Assembly: GCF_024753545.1 (NCBI RefSeq)
Contig: NZ_JANTOO010000017.1
Span: 7,522 to 71,521, forward strand
Direction: 5' to 3'
Source: Lysinibacillus pinottii
Lineage (GTDB): Bacteria > Bacillota > Bacilli > Bacillales_A > Planococcaceae
Length of the DNA stretch: 64,000 nt
Part shown: positions 33,930 to 43,000 of the stretch, piece after piece
How the letters are laid out: each line of letters starts with the position of its first letter
How positions within the stretch are numbered: position 1 is the stretch's first letter
The notes under the pieces: model-generated
Told to the model about the DNA's origin: nothing
Database searches by the model: none
Seen by the model: the letters and a program-made list of their open reading frames with translations, nothing else
Made by a program: the position numbers and the translations under genes

Positions 33930-35108
33930 ATGAGAAAATTAATAGTAGTACTCCTTTGCATTTTTTTATTAGCAGGCTGTACAGAAGCAATTAAGACAGA
34001 GCGGGTGCCTGTAACGGCTGGCGATGAAATGCGAGTTCATTTTATGGATGTGGGACAAGGGGATTCCATATTAATTGAATCGCCAAATGGGAAAACCATG
34101 CTTATTGACGCTGGTGTGAAAGGTGCAGGACAACAGGTAGTTTCTTATTTAAAGGAACTTGGTGTGAACAAACTTGATAAGGTAGTGGCGACACATCCCG
34201 ATGCTGACCATATTGGTGGGCTCATTCCAGTGTTACATGCAATCCCTATTGAGCAATTTTATGATTCGGGCAAAGTACATACTTCTCAAACTTTTGAAGA
34301 AATGCTGATGGCGATTGATGAAAAAAACATACCTTATTATGTGCCGAAAACAGGAGATTTTATTGAATTTGATAAGGATGTAACGGTGAAGGTTTTAAAT
34401 GCAAATGAACATGCAACCGATAATAATGACGCTTCCATTGTCTTAAAAGTGGTTTATGGCAATGTATCCTTTTTATTAACGGGAGATGCTGGCATAGCAT
34501 TAGAGAAGGAAATGATGTCAAATGATGTAACAGCTACTGTTCTGAAGGCAGGGCATCATGGTTCTAATACCAGTAGCTCAGAAGATTTCATTCGTGCAGT
34601 GAAGCCAGAAGTCACTATATTAAGCTATGGTGAAGATAATAAATATGGACATCCACATGCAGAAGTAGTAAATCGATTGCAAGCTATTGGTAGTAACATC
34701 TATGCCACTGCGGATTTAGGAACGATTACAGTGGCAACAAATGGGGTAAACTACACGGTGAATGGAAAGAGGGCTGTAACTCAAAAAAAACCATCCACGG
34801 TTGAACCAACAACTGCTGTTGAGATTGTCAGCAAAGATTTAGTGACAGAAATTGTAGGCATTAAAAATAACGGTCAACAAGCTGTTTCGTTAAACGATTG
34901 GCAGCTCATTTCTCTGGAAGGAAATCAAGTCTTTAATTTTCCTAATCTATCCTTACAACCTGGTAAAATTATTTATGTTACTAGCGGGGCTAATGCTCGT
35001 GAAGGGGATAATTATTTAAAATGGACCACTAAACAGATTTGGTTAAATGATGGAGATGCTGCGCAATTACGGAATGAGAAAGGGGAACTTGTTAGTGAGC
35101 TCGACTAA
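33930..35108 (+). CDS. Lipoprotein: ComEC/Rec2-like metallo-beta-lactamase domain plus lamin-tail domain
   Basis: 392 residues. Lipobox LLAGC with Cys17, so it is anchored to the outer membrane leaflet of the plasma membrane. A metallo-beta-lactamase domain (about 34-275) has FMDVGQGDSILIE, the HxHxDH-type site as THPDADHIGG (His89, Asp91, Asp93, His94), LLTGDAG and LKAGHHGSNTSSS. This resembles the nuclease-like domain of ComEC. A C-terminal beta-sandwich (about 295-392; IVGIKNNGQQAVSLNDWQL) is a lamin-tail (LTD) domain. Possibly a surface nuclease or DNA-processing enzyme. It overlaps the DUF3006 gene by 14 bases. Confidence 0.88.
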   Translation: MRKLIVVLLCIFLLAGCTEAIKTERVPVTAGDEMRVHFMDVGQGDSILIESPNGKTMLIDAGVKGAGQQVVSYLKELGVNKLDKVVATHPDADHIGGLIPVLHAIPIEQFYDSGKVHTSQTFEEMLMAIDEKNIPYYVPKTGDFIEFDKDVTVKVLNANEHATDNNDASIVLKVVYGNVSFLLTGDAGIALEKEMMSNDVTATVLKAGHHGSNTSSSEDFIRAVKPEVTILSYGEDNKYGHPHAEVVNRLQAIGSNIYATADLGTITVATNGVNYTVNGKRAVTQKKPSTVEPTTAVEIVSKDLVTEIVGIKNNGQQAVSLNDWQLISLEGNQVFNFPNLSLQPGKIIYVTSGANAREGDNYLKWTTKQIWLNDGDAAQLRNEKGELVSELD

Positions 35109-35343
35109 ATATACTTTAGATCGGATTGAAGACGGTTATGCTGTTTTTTTAAAGTATCCTGAGGAAGAAGAACAAATTATTATTTTACAGTCAGCTTTGA
35201 ACAAGCCTGTGCTTGTTGGGGATCGTGTACAGATAGAAGAAATAGATGGCATGTACCATATTGAGATTTTAAGAGAAGAAACGGAACAAAAAAGAGCCGA
35301 TATCCAGAATTTAATGGACCGTTTACGTCATAAAAACAAATAA
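35095..35343 (+). CDS. DUF3006 protein
   Basis: 82 residues, begins with GTG 35095 inside the end of the upstream gene, with AAAGGGG nine bases upstream. The core KYTLDRIEDGYAVFLKYPEE and VGDRVQIEEIDGMYHIEIL is a small beta-barrel of DUF3006; then a helical, charged C-terminus. DUF3006 genes often follow such metallo-beta-lactamase genes in Bacillales; overlap implies translational coupling. Role unknown. Confidence 0.82.
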   Translation: MSSTKYTLDRIEDGYAVFLKYPEEEEQIIILQSALNKPVLVGDRVQIEEIDGMYHIEILREETEQKRADIQNLMDRLRHKNK

Positions 35344-35351
35344 TAAATGAT

Positions 35352-35384
35352 AAGCTGTGGAAGTTACCCGCAGCTTGTTTTTTT
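35352..35384 (+). terminator. Intrinsic terminator
   Basis: AAGCTG-GG stem with CC-CAGCTT arm, followed by a T tract. Confidence 0.65.
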
Positions 35385-35535
35385 GATTGAGCAATGTCCT
35401 GTCCATCAGCCTTCTTTGGATAGATGTTTAGGTGTAAGGGATTTGAGAGGAATTGGACATAATTTGTTATCCTAAATATTTTGAAAATATGCTAAAATAA
35501 TAGTATTAATCAGGAGCTAGGAGCGTACGGACAAA

Positions 35536-36324
35536 ATGTCGATAAACACTATTATTTTTGATTTAGATGATACATTACTATGGGATAAAAAATCAGTAAA
35601 AACTGCTTTTGAAAAAACATGTGACTATGCTGCTACGATACATAATGTGAATTCTGCAGAGCTAGAAGAAGCAGTTCGTCAAGAGGCTCGTGCGTTATAC
35701 GAAGGCTATGAAACGTATGACTATACGGTATTAATTGGTATCAATCCTTTCGAAGGTCTATGGGGAACATTTGATGACCCTACTGAATCCTTTCAAGCCA
35801 TGAAGAGGCTTGTACCGGGCTATCGTGCGGCAGCATGGACAAAAGGTTTAAGCGCCCTTGGTATAGAGGATGCAAAATTCGGAGCAGAGCTAGGAGAACG
35901 CTTTGTAGCTGAGCGCAAAGCATCACCATTTTTATATGAAGATACATTTACTGTGTTAGACGAATTGAAAGGGAAGTACCAGCTTGTTTTACTTACCAAT
36001 GGTGCACCTAGTCTGCAAAATTTAAAGCTAGAAATTACGCCTGAAATAGCGCCGTATTTTGATCATATTATTATCTCAGGAGACTTTGGAAAAGGTAAGC
36101 CAGACGCTTCTATTTTTGAGCATGTGATGGAGAGAACAGGCATTACAGCGGATGATGCCATTATGGTTGGCGATAATCTCAATACTGATATTTTAGGCTC
36201 TTCTCGCGTAGGAATGCGAAACGTATGGATTAACCGCGATAATAATATGGCCAATGGAGCTGTGACACCAACCTATGAGATTAGCTCTTTAACAGACCTA
36301 GTAAAACTTGTGAAACAGCTTTAA
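35536..36324 (+). CDS. HAD-family hydrolase (phosphatase)
   Basis: 262 residues; HAD motif I DLDDTLLWD (Asp9/Asp11), motif II LLTNG, motif III FGKGKPDASIF, motif IV VGDNLNTDILG. A helical cap lies between I and II (subfamily IA). Substrate not determinable. It is convergent with serA and could supply the phosphoserine phosphatase step, since Bacillus-type genomes lack a classical SerB, but other phosphate esters are equally possible. ATG 35536 has TAGGAGC upstream. Confidence 0.85.
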   Translation: MSINTIIFDLDDTLLWDKKSVKTAFEKTCDYAATIHNVNSAELEEAVRQEARALYEGYETYDYTVLIGINPFEGLWGTFDDPTESFQAMKRLVPGYRAAAWTKGLSALGIEDAKFGAELGERFVAERKASPFLYEDTFTVLDELKGKYQLVLLTNGAPSLQNLKLEITPEIAPYFDHIIISGDFGKGKPDASIFEHVMERTGITADDAIMVGDNLNTDILGSSRVGMRNVWINRDNNMANGAVTPTYEISSLTDLVKLVKQL

Positions 36325-36325
36325 A

Positions 36326-36364
36326 AAAATGTACTGCACCTTCAAGGATGCAGTACATTTTTTT
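36326..36364 (+). terminator. Terminator of the HAD gene
   Basis: AAAATGTACTGCA/TGCAGTACATTTT perfect stem, ten-base loop, long T tract. Confidence 0.85.
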
Positions 36365-36436
36365 GTAGAAATATTAAAAAGGCAGACCATGCCTGCGAAG
36401 TTCGTCAGATTACCCTTCATAAAAGTATTAATTACC

Positions 36437-36469
36437 AAAAAAGCAGAGAGTAGGAAACCCTCTGCTTTT
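36437..36469 (-). terminator. Terminator of serA
   Basis: AAAAGCAGAG/CTCTGCTTTT stem, U tract on the minus strand, 12 bases after the serA stop. Confidence 0.75.
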
Positions 36470-36480
36470 CACTTTACATA

Positions 36481-38088
36481 TTATAGATTGATGGCTTTTA
36501 CTTCATCAATATTTTCAAGCTGTGCCACAAATGCTAAATCCTCATTTGTTACAACGTTATCTATTGTTAACATCATAACCGCTGTTCCGCCAACTTGGGC
36601 ACGGCCAACTTGCATGGTTGCGATGTTGATATCTTTTTCCGCAAGTTTAGTTGCTACACGGCCGATTGCACCTGGTTTGTCAGTATTTTTAATGTAAAGA
36701 AGATGACCCTGTGGAATAACGTCTACAACATAGTCCTCTACTTTGACGATACGTGCACCTAAGCCGTTTAATAATGTACCAGCTACAGTGTGTGTTTCAT
36801 TCGCAGTAATAATTTCGATGGTAATTAAACTTGTAAAGCCCTTAGCTGTTGTCGTTTTATGCTCAATAATTTTCATACCAATACGCTCAGACAGGTAGCG
36901 AGCATTGACATCATTCACATGATTACCGTGATTTTTAGCTAATAAACCTTTTAATGCATTTGAAGTTAATGGACGGACATCATAGTTGGCTACTTCCCCA
37001 GCATAAGATAAGTTGATTTCTTTTACGGGCTCTGTTGTTACTTGTGATAAGAATGAGCCGAGTTTTTCCGCTAATTCAAAGAAAGGTTCAACTTGTGCTA
37101 GAAGTTCTTTCGGAATAGATGGCATATTCACTGGATTTGTCACAGTACCTGTTTTATAAAATTTAATAATATCATTTGACACATCAACAGCTACAGACTC
37201 TTGTGCCTCAATCGTAGACGCACCCAAGTGAGGTGTAGCAATTACTTGAGGTAAAGTAAGAAGCTTATGGTCTGTCGCTGGTTCAGATACGAATACATCC
37301 AGGGCAGCACCAGCAACTTTTCCTGCTACGATAGCATCATATAGGTCATCCTCATTAATAATACCGCCACGCGCACAGTTAATGATACGTACGCCATCTT
37401 TCATCATCGCAAATTTTTCTTTATTAATGAGATTACGTGTTTCAGGAAGAAGTGGTGTGTGTACAGTAATGAAATCGGCTGCTTCACAAATTTCTTCCAC
37501 TGACGCCTTAGTGACACCTAATTCTTTTGCACGCTCATCAGTTAAGAAAGGGTCATATGCCATAACATTCATACGTTGACCTTTTGCGCGGTAAGCTACT
37601 TCAACACCGATTCGACCAAAGCCTACAACACCTAAAGTTTTGTTTTTTAGCTCTACTCCCACATAAGATTTACGGTCCCATTTCCCATTTTTTAGTGTAT
37701 TAAAAGCTTGTGGAATGTGACGTGCAAGTGATGTCATCATGGCAATTGTATGTTCAGCGGCTGAGTTTGTGTTACCATCCGGAGCATTAACAACGATAAT
37801 ACCATGCTCAGTGGCAGCAGTAAGGTCAATATTATCGACACCTACACCAGCACGACCGATTAATTTTAAGCTTTTTGCGGCTTCAATTACTTCTCGTGTC
37901 ACAGTAGTTTGTGAACGAACAAGTAACACATCTACATCTGCAATTTTAGTCATTAATTCTTCTGGTGCTAGACCAGTGTCTACGATAATATTTAAATCTA
38001 AATCTTGTTCCTGGCGTAATGGGAAAATACCATCCTCACTTAGTGGGTCAGCGATAAATACGTTAATTGTTTTTGTGGCAGTAATCAT
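36481..38088 (-). CDS. serA: D-3-phosphoglycerate dehydrogenase
   Basis: First step of serine synthesis: oxidises 3-phosphoglycerate to phosphohydroxypyruvate with NAD. 535 residues, the long bacillary form. Substrate and catalytic parts: GRAGVGVDNIDLTAATEHG, NAPDGNTNSAAEHT, Rossmann GVVGFGRIGVEVA, catalytic Arg in NCARGGIINEDDL, Glu in DVFVSEPA and His in TPHLGASTIEAQ. An ASB domain (about 330-450) and a C-terminal ACT domain (KPGAIGRVATKLAEKDINIA) give allosteric control. AGGAG ribosome site. Preceded by a T-box leader. Confidence 0.97.
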   Translation of the reverse strand: MITATKTINVFIADPLSEDGIFPLRQEQDLDLNIIVDTGLAPEELMTKIADVDVLLVRSQTTVTREVIEAAKSLKLIGRAGVGVDNIDLTAATEHGIIVVNAPDGNTNSAAEHTIAMMTSLARHIPQAFNTLKNGKWDRKSYVGVELKNKTLGVVGFGRIGVEVAYRAKGQRMNVMAYDPFLTDERAKELGVTKASVEEICEAADFITVHTPLLPETRNLINKEKFAMMKDGVRIINCARGGIINEDDLYDAIVAGKVAGAALDVFVSEPATDHKLLTLPQVIATPHLGASTIEAQESVAVDVSNDIIKFYKTGTVTNPVNMPSIPKELLAQVEPFFELAEKLGSFLSQVTTEPVKEINLSYAGEVANYDVRPLTSNALKGLLAKNHGNHVNDVNARYLSERIGMKIIEHKTTTAKGFTSLITIEIITANETHTVAGTLLNGLGARIVKVEDYVVDVIPQGHLLYIKNTDKPGAIGRVATKLAEKDINIATMQVGRAQVGGTAVMMLTIDNVVTNEDLAFVAQLENIDEVKAINL

Positions 38089-38207
38089 TATAATTAGCTC
38101 CTTTTAATAAATAGTAATTGTGGTTTTAACTACGACAGTCTGGAATTTGTAAAATTCTAACATCTTACAGCATGCAAACAATCTCCTTTCCGAATCGAAA
38201 GCAATAT

Positions 38208-38500
38208 AAAAAGCCTTCCACGCCTTACAAACACAGTTATTGTGTTGTAAGGGGCGAAAGGCTGTATAAACATTGGTTCGCGGTACCACCCTTAATCACT
38301 GCTAGAAAAATTTATTCTTGCAGTCTTAGCAATATGCGTAACGTGCATGAGACGGATAAGCTTACTTAGATGGTTCGGCTTAACTATTCAGGAGTGGAAC
38401 TATTATCGTAGAAATCACTGATTTACACCAACCATCAGCTCGCTTTGGATTTTCTTACGACTAGTGTGTCTCCGTCGTTATATTTTTTATGATTAAATTT
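38208..38500 (-). ncRNA. T-box leader of serA
   Basis: A tRNA-sensing riboswitch. On the minus strand the conserved T-box AGGGTGGTACCGCG (38292-38279) precedes a terminator stem-loop (CGCC-CCTTACAACACA...TGTGTTTGTAAGG-CG) with T tract at 38212-38208; the T-box can pair with upstream sequence to form the antiterminator. An apical stem I pattern AGCGAGC...GGTG is visible. The likely specifier region reads ATTTCTACG, giving UCU (Ser), consistent with serA, but the exact loop was not folded. Confidence 0.85.
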
Positions 38501-38506
38501 GTTAAC

Positions 38507-38536
38507 ATCATAATCCCTATTGTTCACCTTTGTCAA
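38507..38536 (-). promoter_or_regulatory. serA promoter
   Basis: -35 TTGACA (38536-38531), 18-bp spacer, -10 TATGAT (38512-38507), just upstream of the T-box leader. Confidence 0.65.
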
Positions 38537-38599
38537 CAATAATTCTAAAAAAACTAAAAAAACATGACTTCAAAAGTCTGAAAAATACTTATATACGAA

Positions 38600-38890
38600 T
38601 TATTTATGTATTTTAAGTGTATAATGTTCGTCTTTATGGAGTGCACAATGAAAGCGCTAACGATATTTGTAAATACTGATTTTATCAAGCTTCTATGAAG
38701 TTTATTGCGAAAATATTATATGGTAATTATATGGAATGAGTGAAGTGTTCTAAATTAGAACTGGATCGTTTTATGAAAGAAGACGAACGTTTTACGTTGT
38801 CACATTTTAGACAAACCTTTGATTTTTAGAAGGTAAATAGACTAGTAGAGAAGAATTTAAAGTAAGGATGATTGATTTGGGGGTGTAGTA
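38600..38890 (+). promoter_or_regulatory. Long leader region of the flavoprotein gene with cre-like site
   Basis: TATAAT at about 38619-38624. Then TGAAAGCGCTAACG at 38649-38662, matching the CcpA cre consensus in all but its last base, in the place where CcpA blocks initiation. The remaining ~220 bases before the gene hold only a 29-codon weak GTG frame. Confidence 0.55.
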
Positions 38891-40540
38891 ATGAAATACG
38901 ATGTTGCAATAGTTGGTGCTGGACTGGCAGGCTTAGTGGCAGCCTGCGAGTTAGTCGATGCAAAGAAAAAAATACTTTTAGTAGATCAAGAGCCTGAAAA
39001 TTCAATGGGGGGACAGGCATTTTGGTCTTTTGGTGGCATATTTTTGGTAAATTCTCCTGAACAAAGAAGGCTCGGCATTAAGGATAGTAAGGAGTTGGCA
39101 TGGCAGGATTGGCTAGGGACAGCAGGTTTTGATCGTTTAGAAGATGAGGATTCCTGGGCATACAAATGGGCGAGGGCCTACGTCGATTTTGCTGCGGGTG
39201 AAAAATATCATTGGTTGAAGTCAAAGGGTATTAAATTTTTCCCTGTTGTTGGTTGGGCAGAACGGGGTGGCTCACATGCTGGTGGACACGGGAATTCAGT
39301 GCCGAGGTTTCATATTGTATGGGGAACAGGTCCAGGCATTGTCAAGCCATTTGTGGATAAAGTTAAAAAGGCAATAAAAGATGGCTATATTGAGTTTAAA
39401 CCACGACATCGTGTGGATGAATTTATTCAACAAGATGAAAAGATTATGGGGATAAGTGGCACAGTACTAGCAGAAACCTTTATCAGTCGAGGGGAAAAAA
39501 GTTCAAGATTAGGAGTCGGAGAATTTTCGTATGAGGCTGCAGCCGTTATTGTGGCAAGTGGTGGTATCGGAGCCAATTTTGATTTAGTGAGAAAAAATTG
39601 GCCAGAACGATTAGGGACCCCTCCTAAAAATATGGTCTGTGGTGTTCCTGCATATGTAGATGGAAGAATGCTTGAAATTACAGAGCATGCAGGGGGACGT
39701 ATTGTGAATCGTGATCGTATGTGGCATTACACAGAAGGATTAAAAAATTGGGATCCGATTTGGCCTAATCATGGAATACGAATTTTGCCAGGCCCCTCCT
39801 CTTTATGGTTTGATGCAGAAGGTAACCGATTTCATGCGCCTAATTTCCCTGGATTCGATACGCTCAGTACACTAGAAACGATTCAAAAAACAGGTTATGA
39901 CTATTCCTGGTTTATTTTAACAGAAAAAATTATTGAGAAAGAATTTGCTTTATCTGGCTCGGAGCAAAATCCGGATTTAACAAACAAAAGCATTGGTGAT
40001 GTTTTAAAAAGGATCATGCCCGGACCACCTGCTCCAATCCAAGCCTTTAAAAATCATGGTGAGGATTTTGTGATTGCAAATGATTTAAGAGAACTAGTAA
40101 ATGGAATGAATAAACTAGCAGGCAATGATTTACTCGATTTCATGAAAATTAAAGAGCAAATTTTAGCGAGGGATCGAGAAATGGATAATAAGTTTACAAA
40201 AGATATACAGGTGAACGCCATTCATGGTGCCAGAAATTATATTGGGGATAAGCTAATCCGTGTTGCCAAGCCACATAAAATTTTAGATACTAAAAATTGG
40301 CCTTTAATTGCGGTACGATTAAATATTTTAACAAGAAAAACCTTAGGGGGCTTACAAACAAACTTAAATGGAGCAGTATTAGGGATGGATGGTCAGCCTA
40401 TTCCAGGACTATTTGCTGCTGGTGAAGTAAGCGGCTTCGGGGGCGGTGGTGTTCATGGCTATCGCGCTTTAGAAGGTACGTTTGTTGGTGGCTGTTTATT
40501 TAGTGGTAGGCAGGTAGGGCGTTTTTTAGCAGAAGTGTAA
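38891..40540 (+). CDS. FAD-binding dehydrogenase (fumarate reductase/KSTD-like)
   Basis: 549 residues. N-terminal FAD motif VAIVGAGLAGLVAACELVDA (GxGxxG) followed by VDQEPENSMGGQAFWSFGG; C-terminal FAD segment GLFAAGEVSGFGGGGVHGYR. This belongs to the FAD_binding_2 family of flavoprotein dehydrogenases, oxidising or reducing an unknown substrate; relatives are annotated 3-ketosteroid-dehydrogenase-like without proof. GGGGGTG ribosome site. Stands alone; the cre site suggests carbon catabolite control. Confidence 0.85.
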   Translation: MKYDVAIVGAGLAGLVAACELVDAKKKILLVDQEPENSMGGQAFWSFGGIFLVNSPEQRRLGIKDSKELAWQDWLGTAGFDRLEDEDSWAYKWARAYVDFAAGEKYHWLKSKGIKFFPVVGWAERGGSHAGGHGNSVPRFHIVWGTGPGIVKPFVDKVKKAIKDGYIEFKPRHRVDEFIQQDEKIMGISGTVLAETFISRGEKSSRLGVGEFSYEAAAVIVASGGIGANFDLVRKNWPERLGTPPKNMVCGVPAYVDGRMLEITEHAGGRIVNRDRMWHYTEGLKNWDPIWPNHGIRILPGPSSLWFDAEGNRFHAPNFPGFDTLSTLETIQKTGYDYSWFILTEKIIEKEFALSGSEQNPDLTNKSIGDVLKRIMPGPPAPIQAFKNHGEDFVIANDLRELVNGMNKLAGNDLLDFMKIKEQILARDREMDNKFTKDIQVNAIHGARNYIGDKLIRVAKPHKILDTKNWPLIAVRLNILTRKTLGGLQTNLNGAVLGMDGQPIPGLFAAGEVSGFGGGGVHGYRALEGTFVGGCLFSGRQVGRFLAEV

Positions 40541-40549
40541 TGCCAATGT

Positions 40550-40582
40550 AAAAAGAGCATCGTTATAAACGATGCTCTTTTT
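40550..40582. terminator. Bidirectional terminator
   Basis: AAAAAGAGCATCGTT/AACGATGCTCTTTTT perfect 15-bp stem, ATA loop, between convergent genes. Confidence 0.88.
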
Positions 40583-40606
40583 GTCACCAAGTAATAATGA
40601 CAGCGA

Positions 40607-41578
40607 TTATGATTTTGCGTTTTGGACAACTGCAATTCTAGCGATTTGTTCTTCGATTTGATGAACCGTCCAGCCATGCTCCTCCACGAAGAAGTTACGT
40701 TTGGCACGACGGCATTCATCAGAGCAGCTGCGCATATAAAAGGCTTCATGCTTTTCTTCACATAGCATTAATTTATGGCATTCAGGGTTTGCACAGTTCG
40801 TATAACGTTCGGAAGGTTCACCTGTGAAATAATCTTTTCCGATAACGATATGCTCCACTTGATTGATTGGCACACTGCGACGACGATCAAAAACAAACAT
40901 TTGCCCATCCCAAAGTTGCCCCTTTACTTCAGAATCTTTTGCATATGTGGCAATTCCACCATGTAATTGACCAACACTTTTTCCATAGCCCTCACGTTTT
41001 AACCAACCAGAGAATTTTTCACAGCGTATTCCACCTGTACAGTAAGTTAAAATCTTTTTATCAGTGAATTCTTCTTTATGTGTTTCCATCCATGCTGGCA
41101 AGTCGCGGAAATTTTCAATATCAGGTCGAACCGCGCCTCTAAAATGGCCAAGATCGTATTCATAGTCATTACGTGCATCGATAATAATAGTATTCTCTTC
41201 TTGCATTTGTTCCATAAATTCCTTAGGAGATAAATAATCCCCTGTTATCTCTAAAGGATTGATATCATTTTCTAAGCCTAAGTGAACGATCTCGCGGCGA
41301 GGGCGAACGTGCATTTTTTTGAAAGCGTGTCCTTCAGCTTCATCAATTTTCCACATGATATCACTAAAGCGAGGGTCAGCCTTCATATGATTCATGTAAG
41401 CATCTGTTTGTTCAATAGTCCCCGAAACCGTTCCGTTAATCCCTTCGTGACCAACTAAAATGCGGCCAAGAAGTCCGAGTTCTTGACATACTGCTAAATG
41501 TTCTTCAGCAAATGCTATAGGGTCTTCAATCGTAACATATTTATAATAAAGTAATATACGATAGTCTTTTTGTGTCAA
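40607..41578 (-). CDS. trhO: tRNA uridine(34) hydroxylase TrhO
   Basis: 323 residues; forms 5-hydroxyuridine at position 34 of tRNA. N-terminal acylphosphatase-like domain (about 1-95, LVGHEGINGTVSG), central rhodanese domain (about 120-215, with IDARNDYEYDLGHFRGA and catalytic Cys in LTYCTGGIRCEKFSGWL), C-terminal Cys-rich extension (CANPECHKLMLCEEK, RSCSDECR), probably zinc-binding. Confidence 0.92.
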   Translation of the reverse strand: MTQKDYRILLYYKYVTIEDPIAFAEEHLAVCQELGLLGRILVGHEGINGTVSGTIEQTDAYMNHMKADPRFSDIMWKIDEAEGHAFKKMHVRPRREIVHLGLENDINPLEITGDYLSPKEFMEQMQEENTIIIDARNDYEYDLGHFRGAVRPDIENFRDLPAWMETHKEEFTDKKILTYCTGGIRCEKFSGWLKREGYGKSVGQLHGGIATYAKDSEVKGQLWDGQMFVFDRRRSVPINQVEHIVIGKDYFTGEPSERYTNCANPECHKLMLCEEKHEAFYMRSCSDECRRAKRNFFVEEHGWTVHQIEEQIARIAVVQNAKS

Positions 41579-41717
41579 AATACGTAACCACCTTTATAAC
41601 AATATTCGTCCTTTAATATAGCATAATGAAGGTAAATTTGTTTAGCAGAGAAGGAGTTTACTAAAAAAACACGAATAGTACATAGTGAATGACTATTCAT
41701 ATTTGGGGGTAATGGAG

Positions 41718-42500
41718 ATGGAATTTTCAACAATTACTGTAGAAAAGCTAGATCGACGTGCAACGTTAACTTTGAATCGTCCTCAGGCGATGAATGCGAT
41801 GGATGACGTTATGATGCGAGAACTCGCTGAATGCTTTGAGGCTTTGCAACAGGAAAAAGATATACAAGTACTTGTTATTCGTGGAGAAGGGAAGGTCTTT
41901 TCTGCTGGAGGCGATATTAAGACGATGCTTGATTCAACTAAGCCTTTAAATATTGATGAGGCGATGGGTTATCTTACACGCATCGTTAAGGCCTATTATC
42001 AGCTGCCAATGATAGTCATTGCGGCAGTTCATGGCGCATCCGCAGGTCTTGGCTTTAGTTTAACACTGGGGGCGGATATTGTTGTGGCCTGTGAAAATAG
42101 TAAACTAGCTATGAACTTCATAGGGATAGGACTGATTCCAGATGGAGGTGGTCACTTCTTTATGAAGGAACGTGTGGGGACTGTTAAAGCAAAACAAATG
42201 ATTTGGGAAGGGAAGGTGCTTACTGCAAATGAAGCATTAGATGCAGGATTAATCGACTATATGGCACCAGATGGCACTGTATTTGCAATGGCAGATCAGC
42301 TTGTGGGTAAAATGCTTGCTTCACCTATTTCTTCTATGATTACGACAAAAAACATTTTACATGCTCAAAATTTACCACAGCTGGAAAATATCCTTGCACT
42401 AGAAGCAGAAGGACAATCAACAATGCGTAAAACGACAGATCATATAGAAGGTATTCATGCTTTTGTAGAGAAAAGAACACCTGTCTTTGTAGGAAAATAA
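41718..42500 (+). CDS. Enoyl-CoA hydratase/isomerase family protein (YhaR-like)
   Basis: 260 residues, crotonase fold. Oxyanion/CoA segments are FSAGGDIKTM and HGASAGLGFSLTLGADIV; GIGLIPDGGG is the usual loop. ATG 41718 is chosen since GGGGG is eight bases before it. It sits between trhO and yhzD/yhaO, the place of yhaR in B. subtilis, so orthology is likely. The CoA substrate is not known. Confidence 0.9.
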   Translation: MEFSTITVEKLDRRATLTLNRPQAMNAMDDVMMRELAECFEALQQEKDIQVLVIRGEGKVFSAGGDIKTMLDSTKPLNIDEAMGYLTRIVKAYYQLPMIVIAAVHGASAGLGFSLTLGADIVVACENSKLAMNFIGIGLIPDGGGHFFMKERVGTVKAKQMIWEGKVLTANEALDAGLIDYMAPDGTVFAMADQLVGKMLASPISSMITTKNILHAQNLPQLENILALEAEGQSTMRKTTDHIEGIHAFVEKRTPVFVGK

Positions 42501-42505
42501 AAATA

Positions 42506-42540
42506 AGAAAAGGCATGTAGATATCCTACGTGCCTTTTCT
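42506..42540. terminator. Bidirectional terminator
   Basis: AGAAAAGGCA-GTAG stem with complementary CTAC-TGCCTTTTCT, between convergent crotonase and yhzD genes. Confidence 0.8.
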
Positions 42541-42546
42541 CAATTA

Positions 42547-42732
42547 TTAAACATGGAATAAAATTAATTTACCTGAAGCATTTACTAGACGATGAGTTTT
42601 GTTGGCAACACCTTTTTCTTCAATTTGTTGTTGGCCATTTAATTTAGCAGCTTCGTCATTTTCAAATGTCCATGTTTCATCAAACAATGTTTCCCCTGTT
42701 TTTTCGAAAGCTGTGAAACGATAGTTCTCCAT
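42547..42732 (-). CDS. yhzD: YhzD-like small protein
   Basis: 61 residues, start MENYRFTAFEKTGETLFDE, with a GGGTGGGG-type ribosome site. A small beta/alpha protein matching the YhzD family in size, sequence pattern and position next to yhaR-like and yhaO genes. Function unknown. Confidence 0.75.
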   Translation of the reverse strand: MENYRFTAFEKTGETLFDETWTFENDEAAKLNGQQQIEEKGVANKTHRLVNASGKLILFHV

Positions 42733-43000
42733 ACAAACCCCACCCTTTTATTTAAATATATATCTATTATACATAGAAGATTTATAAACTTCACGGTAAA
42801 ACTAGTAAACTATTTGATGAATTACGAAAATTGTGGAAAAAGTAAGTCGACGCTTTTTTTTAAGCATTACCATTTTTCATAAATAGGGAAGTATGATAAA
42901 ATAGAACAAATATTCGGTTTTGTAATCATATATGACTGCTTTGGTTGATAGTTTGTAGTAACTAACTGAGGTGGGAAATATCTATAGTTGGGGTGATTGG

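Noticed and set aside
38740..38829. 29-codon GTG frame before the flavoprotein gene
   Set aside because: Weak ribosome site, no homology recognised; could be a remnant but not supportable.
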